Positions 44,282 to 53,019 of a DNA stretch of 64,000 bases are shown here, in pieces. The notes beneath the pieces are model-generated. The model worked only from the letters and a program-made list of their open reading frames with translations, had not been told where the DNA came from and did no database searches. The DNA is from Nitrospira defluvii (lineage in GTDB: Bacteria; Nitrospirota; Nitrospiria; Nitrospirales; Nitrospiraceae). Made by a program: the position numbers and the translations under genes. The DNA lies in assembly GCF_905220995.1 (NCBI RefSeq), contig NZ_CAJNBJ010000016.1:310001-374000 (forward strand). The letters run 5' to 3'. Numbering within the stretch: the first letter of the stretch is position 1; each line of letters opens with the position of its first letter.

Positions 44282-46642
44282 ATGGATCGCCCGTCTCAGG
44301 CCGACCCTACGACGAACCTCCACGCCCAACAAGTGCACGTGCTCTATCGCAACATGCCGACCGGTGTGTTGGCGAGCGCCGCCAATGCGGCGATTCTTGC
44401 CGCGGTGGAGTGGTCGGTCGTTCCCCATACGCCGCTGGTGGCGTGGGTCCTCGTCCTGTGCGTCATCGCCGCCGCGCGGGCCGTCCTGATCTTTCAGTAT
44501 CGCCGTGCCGTTCCCTCCCACTGGAGCAGCACAGACTGGCACCGCTGGATGCTGGTCGGTACCACCGCGGCCGGCGTCGCCTGGGGGAGCAGTGTCTATT
44601 TTCTGGCCCAGGAAATTCCCCTGCCCTATGAGCTCGTCCATCTCTTTGTGTTGGGCGGGATGACGGCGGGCGCGATCTCCGTGCTTTCGGTCTCTCTGCC
44701 CCTGTTCCTCTGTTATGCCGTACCGGTGACAGTACCTGCCCTCGGGCACCTCCTGTTCAGCGGGCACGAATTCCACGGGATCATGGGAGTCATGGGTGGC
44801 CTGTTTCTCATCGCCACCGTCCACTCGGCGTGGAATTTCAATCGGGTGCTGCTCTCCTCCATGCGGCTGCAGTTGGAAAAGCTCCGCCTGATCCGGTCAC
44901 TGACCACACGCACGGAAGCGGTGGAACGGCTCAATCAGGAAATCACCAAAGAGATTCACGAACGCCGTGTGATTGAAGAGCATCTGCGCACCGCTCAGAG
45001 CGACTTGGAACAGCGCATCGCCGAACGCACGGCCGATCTGGCACAGGCCAATGCCAGACTGCAGCAGGAGGTGCGTGAGCATCGCCTCACAGAGGGCGCG
45101 CGGCTCTCGAGTGAAAAACGCTTCAACTATCTCACCGACAACCTCAACCAGGGAGTCTGGTTCGCGCGTGCCCAACCGCCTCAAGTTCTCTACGTGAATC
45201 CGGCGTTTGAACGGATCTGGGGACTGCCGGCCGCGCGGTTCTACGACAATCCCAAACTCTGGCGGGATTGTGTCCATCCGGATGATCAGCGGATGGTGAC
45301 GGAAGTCTATGATGCCGAGTTGACGAATCCGAGCGGGCGGGATGTGCAGCTGCTGTATCGCATCGTTCGCCCGGACGGCAAAATCCGATGGATCCACGAC
45401 CGGATGGTCATCCACCGTTCCGAAACGGGTGACGTCGACAGCCTGAGCGGGATCACAGAGGACATTACCGAGGCCCGCGAACTGGAAGACCAGCTGAGGC
45501 AGGCCCAAAAAATGGAAGCGGTGGGACGATTGGCCGGCGGCGTGGCGCACGATTTCAACAACGTCATGACCGTCATCCTCGGGTACAGCGCGGTGCTGCT
45601 TCAGGAGCTCAGTCACAACTCTTCAGCCCGTTACTTCGTCCAGGAAATTCAACGCGCCGGCGAACGCTGCGCGGCCCTCACCGGGCAACTCCTGGCCTTC
45701 AGCCGCAAACAGATGCTTCACCCGGTGTCATTGGATCTACACCGAGTCATTCGAGACCTCATGGCACTGCTCAAGAGCCTCATCGGAGAACATGTCACGA
45801 TCGTGTTGCAGCTCGATCCCACGCCGCGGTGGGTCAAGGCCGATGCCGTGCAGCTTGAACAGGTGCTGCTCAACCTGGCCGTGAATGCCCGCGATGCCAT
45901 GCCGCACGGCGGCACATTGACCATCGACACGTCCCAGGTATTTCCTCAAGAGGTATGGGGTCCCAACCACGAAGCACGCACCACCCGAACCTATGTGCGG
46001 CTGCGCGTCCACGACACGGGAACCGGCATTGATGCGGCCACGAAGGCAAAGATCTTTGAGCCGTTTTTTACCACCAAGCCGCCTGGTCGAGGCACAGGAC
46101 TCGGCCTCTCGACCGTCTACGGCATCGTGCATCAAAGCGGCGGGACGATTTCGGTGGAGAGCACCGTGGGGCACGGGACGACCATGACGGTCTTTCTCCC
46201 GGAGGTCATGCCTCCGCATATCGCACTTCCGGCCAACGCCCCCGCACCCGACCACAAGACGGCAACGGAAATCATCCTCCTTGTGGAAGATGAACCCTCG
46301 GTCCGGTTGCTGACGCAGCATATTCTTCGCACCCACGGGTATACGGTGCATGAAGCGGAAGACGGCTTCCAGGCCTTGGATCTGATTCGCCGCACCTCGC
46401 TCCACGTGGATTTATTGATCACCGATCTGGTCATGCCCGGCATGAACGGCAAGGAGTTGGCGATGCGTCTCCGCAGTCACTTCGCCGACCTCAAGGTCCT
46501 CTACATGTCAGGGTATAGCGACAATCCGCCGGTCACGGGAGACGAGTCGCAGGGACAGACGACTTTTTTGCAAAAGCCGTTCTCGCCTGAAGACCTGATC
46601 CGGCTGGTACGCGAAATCCTGCAGCCGGTCTCTCCCGCCTAG
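44282..46642 (+). CDS. Hybrid sensor histidine kinase (membrane-PAS-HisKA-HATPase-REC)
   Basis: A 786-residue kinase. The first 190 residues contain about six membrane helices with little periplasmic sequence, so it senses within the membrane or through its PAS domain. A coiled coil, a PAS domain of the PAS-3 type (WIHDRMVIHRSETGD), a kinase core with His423 in GGVAHDFNN and GRGTGLGLSTVYGIVHQ, and a C-terminal receiver with Asp715 in LLITDLVMPG follow. ATG 44282 is preferred to TTG 44240 because GAGG lies 8 bp before it. No output partner is adjacent. Confidence 0.92.
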   Translation: MDRPSQADPTTNLHAQQVHVLYRNMPTGVLASAANAAILAAVEWSVVPHTPLVAWVLVLCVIAAARAVLIFQYRRAVPSHWSSTDWHRWMLVGTTAAGVAWGSSVYFLAQEIPLPYELVHLFVLGGMTAGAISVLSVSLPLFLCYAVPVTVPALGHLLFSGHEFHGIMGVMGGLFLIATVHSAWNFNRVLLSSMRLQLEKLRLIRSLTTRTEAVERLNQEITKEIHERRVIEEHLRTAQSDLEQRIAERTADLAQANARLQQEVREHRLTEGARLSSEKRFNYLTDNLNQGVWFARAQPPQVLYVNPAFERIWGLPAARFYDNPKLWRDCVHPDDQRMVTEVYDAELTNPSGRDVQLLYRIVRPDGKIRWIHDRMVIHRSETGDVDSLSGITEDITEARELEDQLRQAQKMEAVGRLAGGVAHDFNNVMTVILGYSAVLLQELSHNSSARYFVQEIQRAGERCAALTGQLLAFSRKQMLHPVSLDLHRVIRDLMALLKSLIGEHVTIVLQLDPTPRWVKADAVQLEQVLLNLAVNARDAMPHGGTLTIDTSQVFPQEVWGPNHEARTTRTYVRLRVHDTGTGIDAATKAKIFEPFFTTKPPGRGTGLGLSTVYGIVHQSGGTISVESTVGHGTTMTVFLPEVMPPHIALPANAPAPDHKTATEIILLVEDEPSVRLLTQHILRTHGYTVHEAEDGFQALDLIRRTSLHVDLLITDLVMPGMNGKELAMRLRSHFADLKVLYMSGYSDNPPVTGDESQGQTTFLQKPFSPEDLIRLVREILQPVSPA

Positions 46643-46684
46643 CCCGCATGAGTCATTGCCCTTGCTGCAATGCCCCATTGTTCA

Positions 46685-48151
46685 TCACTCCTCCGCAGGG
46701 CGCGTGAGCGAAGGCTGGTTCACCGATCCGGCCAGGGCGGCAGAATGCGGAATCCATTGCGGCAACAGAGACCCGACCGCCATGCCCGCTGCCGAAACCA
46801 ACAGGCCGACGAGTTGTGGAGGCCAGACGTGATCCGGCGTGATTGAGGTTTCCAGCAACCACCAGGTTCCCAGACCGGCCACTATACCTAGAAGCGCCCC
46901 CTGAGTGGTCGCACCCGGCCAATAGAGCCCTGCCAGCAGCGGCACAAACGCCGCGACTAATGTCACTTTGTACGCGCTCTCCACCATTTTAAAAATACTG
47001 GCTTCAGAATTGAGCGCAAACAGCAAGACGACACCGGCAAACCCGACCAGCACCGAGCGCATCACCAGCAACAAGCCGCGATCGCTGATCGTCGGCATGC
47101 AACTTTTCACGATATTCTCACTGAAGGCCACCGACGGCGCGAGCAAGGTCGCCGACGAGCAACTCATAATTGCGGACAGCAGCGCGCCGAAAAATACAAT
47201 CTGCGCAACCATCGGGGTATGTTGCACGATGAGGGTCGGCAAAATGAGCTGCGAGTCCCGCGCCAACAATCCTGCAACCTGTGACGGGTCGACGAGCGTG
47301 GCCGAATAGGCCAGAAACATCGGCACGAACGCAAAGAAAAAGTAGAGGGTACCGCCCAGCACGGAACCCCGCACCGCCGTTCGTTCATCCCGCGCCGAGG
47401 TGATGCGCTGAAACACGTCCTGCTGCGGAATGGACCCGAACATCATCGTGACCCACGCCCCCAGAAACGGAATCCACAGGTCCAGATTGGCCGGAGGGAA
47501 GAACTCGAGCTTCCCTGCCGCCGCCGCATGAGCGACCACCGTCCCCACTCCTCCGGCCAGGCCACTGATCACGGACCCGATGTACAACATGCCGCCCATG
47601 ATGATCGTGATCTGGACAAAATCAAGAATCGCCACCGAAAACATGCCCCCGAACGTGGTGTAGGTCAGCACGATCAGCGCGCCCAACACCATGCCGGCCT
47701 GCTGACTCATGGCGCCGTCCGTCACGACGTTGAACACGAGGCCGAGGGCTTTGATCTGGGCTGATACCCAGCCGAGATAGGACGCCACGATGCAGAGGGT
47801 GCACAGCATCTCGACCGCCCGGTTGTACCGCAACCGGTAAAAGTCCCCGATGGTGAGCAGATTCAGCCGATAGAGACGACGCGCGAAGAACAGGCCGGCC
47901 AGAATCAAACACAGGCTTGAGCCGAACGGATCGGCCACCACGGCTCGCAGTCCATCCTTGACGAAGGTGGCGGAAATGCCCAGCACCGTTTCGGCCCCGA
48001 ACCAGGTGGCAAAGACGGTGGCCGTCACCACAGGAAGCGGGAGACAGCGCCCGGCAACGGCAAAATCTTTGGTGTTGTGGACGCGGGTTGCCGCATAAAG
48101 CCCAACCCCGACCGAACAGGCAAGATACAGAATCACGAAGGATAGAAGCAT
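46685..48151 (-). CDS. Sodium:solute symporter family protein
   Basis: A 488-residue SSS/SLC5 transporter with about 13 membrane helices. The blocks ATRVHNTKDFAVAGR, ATVFATWFGAETVLG, TYTTFGGMFSVAILDFVQ, QQDVFQRITSARDERTA and SCSSATLLAPSVAFSENI match the family. Substrates range from sugars and proline to carboxylates; nothing in the neighbourhood identifies this one. It ends 42 bp from the convergent hybrid kinase. Confidence 0.92.
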   Translation of the reverse strand: MLLSFVILYLACSVGVGLYAATRVHNTKDFAVAGRCLPLPVVTATVFATWFGAETVLGISATFVKDGLRAVVADPFGSSLCLILAGLFFARRLYRLNLLTIGDFYRLRYNRAVEMLCTLCIVASYLGWVSAQIKALGLVFNVVTDGAMSQQAGMVLGALIVLTYTTFGGMFSVAILDFVQITIIMGGMLYIGSVISGLAGGVGTVVAHAAAAGKLEFFPPANLDLWIPFLGAWVTMMFGSIPQQDVFQRITSARDERTAVRGSVLGGTLYFFFAFVPMFLAYSATLVDPSQVAGLLARDSQLILPTLIVQHTPMVAQIVFFGALLSAIMSCSSATLLAPSVAFSENIVKSCMPTISDRGLLLVMRSVLVGFAGVVLLFALNSEASIFKMVESAYKVTLVAAFVPLLAGLYWPGATTQGALLGIVAGLGTWWLLETSITPDHVWPPQLVGLLVSAAGMAVGSLLPQWIPHSAALAGSVNQPSLTRPAEE

Positions 48152-48335
48152 GCGGCTATCGACGCATCGGTGAGATCACCCCCGGCGGCTGGTAACATGG
48201 GAGGCGATTGTAGCGGCGACCGTTAGTCTGCGCAATGCCGTGGGGCCTGAATCAATGGGGGGGAACCTTTGCACCGGCGGTTTGCGCAGGAACCGGAGTC
48301 CCGCGCAAGCCCCTTCGTTCTCTGCGTAAAACGAG

Positions 48336-48611
48336 TTACTCCATCTTGGCTTTCAGTTCCTGAACCTTGCCCTTGGCTTTCTCCATGGCCGCCTTCCCCT
48401 TCCCTTTAGCGCGCTCCACTTCCGCCTGTACCCTATTGCCCTTGGCCTCCTCCACCACGGCTTTCGCCTCACCCTTCAGTGCTTCGACCTTGGCCTTGGT
48501 GTCTCCCTTCAGTTCCTCCATCTTGGCGTTCACTTCACCGGCCCAACCGGGCGAACAGAGACCGACCATCGCGAGCAACAACGCCGAGACAAGCAGAGGT
48601 GACTGTTTCAT
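48336..48611 (-). CDS. Exported Lys/Glu-rich helical repeat protein (LEA-like)
   Basis: A 91-residue protein. After a signal peptide (core LLVSALLLAMVGLCSPGWAG) it consists of repeats such as KMEELKGDTKAKVEALKGEAKAVVEEAKG, of about 11 residues, highly charged, with almost no hydrophobic core. This resembles LEA/CsbD-like stress proteins that fold as amphipathic helices on drying or membrane contact. AAGGAG lies upstream; ATG 48611 or 48617. It stands alone. Confidence 0.8.
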   Translation of the reverse strand: MKQSPLLVSALLLAMVGLCSPGWAGEVNAKMEELKGDTKAKVEALKGEAKAVVEEAKGNRVQAEVERAKGKGKAAMEKAKGKVQELKAKME

Positions 48612-48819
48612 GGGCATTCTCCTTCTCCGACATGAGGGGGGATAAGACACCCAGGACTTGCGTCGAACAGTCTGCGACAAGGGACCGTTCACGGCAATCG
48701 CTGAAACAAATTGCGAAATCGTATGGATCACATCAGTCACGAACCGGAGCCCAACAGATACCAATGACGAAAAACGATCATTTCGTTGACTCAGCAGCGG
48801 GCTGTGTTACGACTAGGAC

Positions 48820-49038
48820 ATGCGTTACTCACTCTATTTCGCTTGGGTCGTGGCCGTCCTGTCGATCTGTATCTTGACGACACTCGCTTCGTTTCCGACA
48901 CTCGGTAACGGGGAACGTCCGCAAGAACCGAGGATCGTGGCAGGAGCGGAGAAACTGCGGACGATCAAGATTCACCGGCTACGGTGCAATCCGTTTGCGT
49001 CCTCGTGCCACGCCTCCAAGCCAAAGCCGCAGCATTAA
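48820..49038 (+). CDS. Possible small membrane or exported protein
   Basis: A 72-residue frame beginning with an apparent signal or membrane segment (YFAWVVAVLSICILTTLASF). A basic tail with two cysteines (RLRCNPFASSC) follows. AGGA lies very close to ATG 48820. No family is recognised and coding is uncertain, but the hydrophobic N-terminus is not what random frame would typically give. Confidence 0.4.
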   Translation: MRYSLYFAWVVAVLSICILTTLASFPTLGNGERPQEPRIVAGAEKLRTIKIHRLRCNPFASSCHASKPKPQH

Positions 49039-49064
49039 ACTTCAGCCTCCCCGTCCCTTGCCCC

Positions 49065-50015
49065 TTAGGCCAAGGGGATACGTGTGGCATTCGTTTCCAA
49101 CCATTGGGCAAAGGTCTGCAAGCCGGGATTGAGCACGCGGGCGATGGCCGGCTCACGAGCCGCGCAAAACACCGCGTTAAAATCGCGTTTGAACTGAAAC
49201 ATGTTCCCGAGATCGTCGGCTCCGGGAAATCCAAAGGTTCGATAGACCTCCGGCGGCACGGCCTGGTACCGCACCTCTCGCCCGAGCGCCTTGGTCAGAG
49301 CGGACGCCATGTGCACGCCGGTCAGATGCTCTCCGGCGATGCCGACCGTCTTCCCGAGATAGGCCTCCCGCTTCTTCAAGATCCCCAACGCGCACTTCCC
49401 GATGTCCTCCGCCGCGATACCCGGCAGCCTGGCCTCCCCCATCGGCAGCGTAAAGTCCAATATGCCGTCCGGACCCGGCTTCGGCCCCATCCCGAAGTGG
49501 ATAAGATTGTCCCAGTAGAAAGAGGTCAGCAGAAACGTGGTCGGCACTCCGAGTTGCTTGAACACCTGATCCGCCTCACCTTTCGCATCAAAATGCGGCA
49601 CCTTGTACTTCCCCAGCAGCGTCGGCATCCGGTTATCGGAAAGCGGTACCCATCGCCGCGTATCTTCCAGGGTCGACCAGATGACATGCTGCACTCCGGC
49701 CGCTTGAGCAGCCTTGGCCATCGCTTCCGCCTCGGCAAACTCCCGTTCCGGTGACATATGCGCCCAAAAGAACGTGACGCAAAATACCCCGGCCGCTCCC
49801 GCAAAGGCCCGTTTTAGACTCTCGACGTCCTGCACATCAGCAGCCACCACCTCCGCGCCAAGCCCCGCCAACTCCCTGGCCTTGTCCGAATTCACATCCC
49901 TGGTCAACGCGCGCACCGTGAGACCGCTGGCGGGATCTGCGAGAATAGCCCGCACGAGTCCTCCCCCCTGCATGCCGGTCGCCCCGACCACGGCAATTAC
50001 CTGCTTCTGTCCCAT
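49065..50015 (-). CDS. NmrA-like NAD(P)-binding protein
   Basis: A 316-residue atypical SDR of the NmrA/HSCARG group. It has VVGATGMQGGG (Rossmann GxxGxxG), ALTRD at the end of the second strand and GVFCVTFFW. The canonical YxxxK is replaced by segments such as KGEADQVFKQLGVPTTFLLTSFYWDN. Such proteins bind NADP(H) as redox sensors or reduce small substrates. ATG 50015 is preferred to 50051 because AAAGGAGAAGG lies directly upstream. It is isolated from the flanking genes. Confidence 0.9.
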   Translation of the reverse strand: MGQKQVIAVVGATGMQGGGLVRAILADPASGLTVRALTRDVNSDKARELAGLGAEVVAADVQDVESLKRAFAGAAGVFCVTFFWAHMSPEREFAEAEAMAKAAQAAGVQHVIWSTLEDTRRWVPLSDNRMPTLLGKYKVPHFDAKGEADQVFKQLGVPTTFLLTSFYWDNLIHFGMGPKPGPDGILDFTLPMGEARLPGIAAEDIGKCALGILKKREAYLGKTVGIAGEHLTGVHMASALTKALGREVRYQAVPPEVYRTFGFPGADDLGNMFQFKRDFNAVFCAAREPAIARVLNPGLQTFAQWLETNATRIPLA

Positions 50016-50178
50016 ATTCCCTTCTCCTTTTGTCTCTCTTGTCTCTGTCACCGCACAAATTCTACGCCACCTCTGTCAACCAACAAGACCCTGATTCGTT
50101 TCCCTCACTACGAGCCGGATCTGGCCTTCACTGATAGAGCCATGTTACGCTGTCAATAGCTCGCCAGGGAGGAGCCGT

Positions 50179-50685
50179 ATGGTACGTCGTCTGACTCACC
50201 GATTGGAATCCCTTCGGCATCACCTTACCCCGATCGTCATGGGATTGAGCGCTGTGCTTGTCGCCCTTCCCGTATACGCGGCAGACAGCGCAGGCCCCTG
50301 GGAATGCTCGAACTATACCGGTGATGCGCATACCCGATGTTTGCAGGCGTTCATCGAGATCCAGCGCGACAAGATCTCGAAACTGGAGGCGGAAGTCCGG
50401 GTCCAGCAGAACACCGTCGGCCAGTTGAAGGAGCAGGCCGACCGACAGGACGCCATGACTGCCGACCTGCAGCGACAAATGGCGCAACAATCCTCTACGC
50501 CTTCCACATACACCTACGTGTCCCCCGGTCTCGCACCCGGCTTGCTGTATGGATACCCGTCCGTGGGCTTCGGCCTTTATCTCGGACGTCCGTGGATCTA
50601 CGGCTCACCATTCTACGCTCGCCCCTATGCCTGGGGGCCACGTTTCTATCGGCCCTACTATGGAAGGTGGCACCGACACTGGTAA
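50179..50685 (+). CDS. Exported coiled-coil protein with Tyr/Gly/Pro-rich tail
   Basis: A 168-residue protein. It has a signal peptide cleaved near VYAADSA, a region with two cysteines (WECSNYTGDAHTRC), a coiled coil of about 45 residues (IQRDKISKLEAEVRVQQ) and a C-terminal 55 residues rich in Tyr, Gly, Pro, Phe and Arg (FYARPYAWGPRFYRPYYGRWHRHW). The layout suggests a periplasmic or surface structural protein. GGGAGGA precedes ATG 50179. No family recognised. Confidence 0.78.
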   Translation: MVRRLTHRLESLRHHLTPIVMGLSAVLVALPVYAADSAGPWECSNYTGDAHTRCLQAFIEIQRDKISKLEAEVRVQQNTVGQLKEQADRQDAMTADLQRQMAQQSSTPSTYTYVSPGLAPGLLYGYPSVGFGLYLGRPWIYGSPFYARPYAWGPRFYRPYYGRWHRHW

Positions 50686-50914
50686 ACGCCACCCACAGCC
50701 CTTCTGCCTCCGCTCCCATCACCTGCGGAACGCGCTAGGCTTGTCCCCTTCCTATTCCTCCGTGCACCTACATGGTCAACCCCACGATGGTGTTCTGCCG
50801 TCGGTCGATCACTGCTGACCGGGCTGTGATACAAACCCGAATCACCGGACCACTCAGCGATTGACGATCCCGCTCCATTGCGACTAAGGTGTGCCGCTCA
50901 AGGAGCACCACATC

Positions 50915-51859
50915 ATGACCGGACAGGCACAATTTCCGAATGAGCAGACCGAGGGAGGCGAATTTAAACGCCAAGAGGACGCCTTCCGCCAATGGGTGAC
51001 CAAGGATGGGCGATCGGGATTCCTCGCCGCAGCCGGACGCTACCATCTCTATGTCTCCCTGGCCTGTCCCTGGGCGCATCGCACGATCATTGTCCGCACA
51101 CTCAAACAGTTGGAGTCGGTCGTCGGCATGACCGTGGTAGACCCCCTTCGCGACGAGCAAGGCTGGGCCCTTCGCGACGGAGCAGGCCGTTCGATCGATC
51201 CGATCAATGGATTTCACTTCCTGCGCGAGGCCTATCGCCTGACCGACCCCGATTACCGGAGGCGCGTCACCGTTCCAGTCTTGTGGGATACCGTCACGAA
51301 GCGAATCGTGAGCAATTCTGACGACGATCTCATGCGCATGCTCAATGGGGAGTTCAACCGCTTCACCGCGAGTACGCTGGATCTCTATCCGCCAGCCCTC
51401 CGCCCGGAAATCGACGAGATGAACACGTTCCTCTATGAGCGGGTGAACAACGGCGTGTACCGGGCGGGATTCGCGACGTCTCAACGCGTCTACGAGCAGG
51501 CGGCTCGATCACTCTTTGCCGCGCTGGATCAATTGGAGACGAGACTCAGCCAACACCGCTACCTCTTCGGCGGACAATGTGTCGAATCCGATTGGCGACT
51601 CTTCGTCACGCTGATCCGGTTCGACGCCGTCTACCATGGCCATTTCAAATGCAATCTCCGGCGCATCATCGACTACCCGAATCTTTCCGGCTATCTCAGG
51701 GACCTCTATCAGGTACCCGGTATCGCGGACACCGTGAACTTCGACCATATCAAGCGGCACTACTACATGACGCACGACGACATCAACCCCACCCGCATCG
51801 TGCCCATCGGTCCGCAACTGGATCTGCTCAGCCCACACGGAAGGGACACACTTTCCTGA
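50915..51859 (+). CDS. Glutathionyl-hydroquinone reductase (Xi-class GST)
   Basis: A 314-residue protein of the YqjG/ECM4 family, which reduces S-glutathionyl hydroquinones using glutathione. The active site is SLACPWAHR with Cys51. FKRQEDAFRQWV, WDTVTKRIVSNSDDDLMRMLN and RYLFGGQCVESDWRLFVTLIRFD are family blocks. ATG 50915 with AAGGAG at 8 bp is preferred to GTG 50891. No glutathione-synthesis gene is nearby. Confidence 0.93.
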   Translation: MTGQAQFPNEQTEGGEFKRQEDAFRQWVTKDGRSGFLAAAGRYHLYVSLACPWAHRTIIVRTLKQLESVVGMTVVDPLRDEQGWALRDGAGRSIDPINGFHFLREAYRLTDPDYRRRVTVPVLWDTVTKRIVSNSDDDLMRMLNGEFNRFTASTLDLYPPALRPEIDEMNTFLYERVNNGVYRAGFATSQRVYEQAARSLFAALDQLETRLSQHRYLFGGQCVESDWRLFVTLIRFDAVYHGHFKCNLRRIIDYPNLSGYLRDLYQVPGIADTVNFDHIKRHYYMTHDDINPTRIVPIGPQLDLLSPHGRDTLS

Positions 51860-51950
51860 GCCACACCGGCCGGCAGGCTGCTGGGGAGCAGACGACGCGC
51901 GCCGGGCAGGCTTTGAATGAAACACGCCCACAGACAAGCCGGCGATCTGA

Positions 51951-52077
51951 GCAGGCTGCTCAAACTGGCCGTCCAGCAAGGCCGCAAGGAGCGACACGAG
52001 TGAGGCGTACCCTCGGGGTACGTCGCAACGAGAATCGCGACTGAGAACGAAGCAGGCGGCCATTTTCAGCAACCTGC
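51951..52077. repeat. Palindromic dispersed repeat, copy 2
   Basis: A 127-bp relative of the element at 42519-42644. The left end is GCAGGCTGCTCAAACTGGCC and the right end GGCCATTTTCAGCAACCTGC, imperfect inverted repeats of each other. The centre has GCGTAC...GGTACGT, as in copy 1. It lies in the 296-bp gap between the GST and FKBP genes; the rest of that gap is unremarkable apart from short CAGGCT-containing fragments near 51871-51915 that may be decayed repeat ends. Confidence 0.75.
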
Positions 52078-52155
52078 CCAAGAATTTTCTTGAGCCGCAG
52101 AGGGTCCCTGGCATATGGTGAGCACAGTCATGCTGTTCAGCAGAAAGGATCCTCT

Positions 52156-52833
52156 ATGCGCCATGTAACCGGTGCCGTGTCCGCAGTTGTGCTCCTCATG
52201 TCCTCACTCAGTTGGGCAGCCGCCCCTGAGCCGGCCAATGACGAGCAGAAAACGTTGTATGCCCTCGGTGTCGCCATCAGCCAATCACTCACGCCCTTCA
52301 CGTTGAACGAATCTGAACTGGAGTTCGTGAAGTCCGGCCTGGCCGACGGGGTCTTGAAGCGATCACAAAAAGTTGACCTGAACGTGTACGGGCCGAAGAT
52401 TCAACAGATGCAGCAGGTACGGGCCAATGCGCTGGCCGACGTCGAAAAGAAAGCCGGGGCGGCGTTCCTAACCAAAGCCGCTGCGGAACCGGGCGCCCAC
52501 AAGACGGAATCGGGTGCCATTATCACGACCATCAAGGAAGGCAAGGGAGCGACCCCGAAAGCCACGGATACGGTGAAGGTGCATTATCACGGGACCCTGA
52601 TTGATGGCACCGTCTTCGATAGCTCCGTGAAACGCGGCGAACCGGCCACATTCCCACTGAACCAGGTGATCAAGTGCTGGACCGAAGCGGTGCAACTGAT
52701 CAAGGTCGGCGGCAAAAGCAAGTTGGTCTGCCCCTCCGGCATCGCCTACGGTGACCGTGGATCACCCCCGGTAATCAAGCCCGGGGCCACTCTGGTCTTC
52801 GAAGTGGAACTGCTTGATATCGTGAAGCAATAG
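52156..52833 (+). CDS. FKBP-type peptidyl-prolyl cis-trans isomerase, exported
   Basis: A 225-residue periplasmic folding factor. A signal peptide (VSAVVLLMSSLSWAAA) leads to a helical FKBP_N dimerisation domain (about 28-115, YALGVAISQSL). The FKBP catalytic domain follows (about 125-225): VKVHYHGTLIDGTVFDSS, GEPATFPLNQVIKCW and IAYGDRGSPPVIKPGATLVFEVELL. The order is that of FkpA/Mip-type proteins. ATG 52156 follows AAAGGA. A strong terminator comes right after the stop. Confidence 0.94.
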   Translation: MRHVTGAVSAVVLLMSSLSWAAAPEPANDEQKTLYALGVAISQSLTPFTLNESELEFVKSGLADGVLKRSQKVDLNVYGPKIQQMQQVRANALADVEKKAGAAFLTKAAAEPGAHKTESGAIITTIKEGKGATPKATDTVKVHYHGTLIDGTVFDSSVKRGEPATFPLNQVIKCWTEAVQLIKVGGKSKLVCPSGIAYGDRGSPPVIKPGATLVFEVELLDIVKQ

Positions 52834-52850
52834 CCTCTCCAATCAGGACA

Positions 52851-52884
52851 CGTCCGTCGGGGCACCCCCGACGGACGCTTCTTG
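52851..52884 (+). terminator. Intrinsic terminator of the FKBP gene
   Basis: CGTCCGTCGGGG (52851-52862) pairs perfectly with CCCCGACGGACG (52866-52877) around a 3-nt loop, a 12-bp GC-rich stem. It is followed by the moderately T-rich CTTCTTGG and starts 18 bp after the FKBP stop. Confidence 0.8.
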
Positions 52885-53019
52885 GCACCTTCCCCCGTTT
52901 CCTCATTAAGTATTCTAAAAACCCAGCCGATAAGGGTAGCAGGTCCGGAGATATGCGCCGGCATGCGCAACCCACCCGTACCGCATAGACACACCAACCG
53001 GCAGCCGGAGTCACCACGA

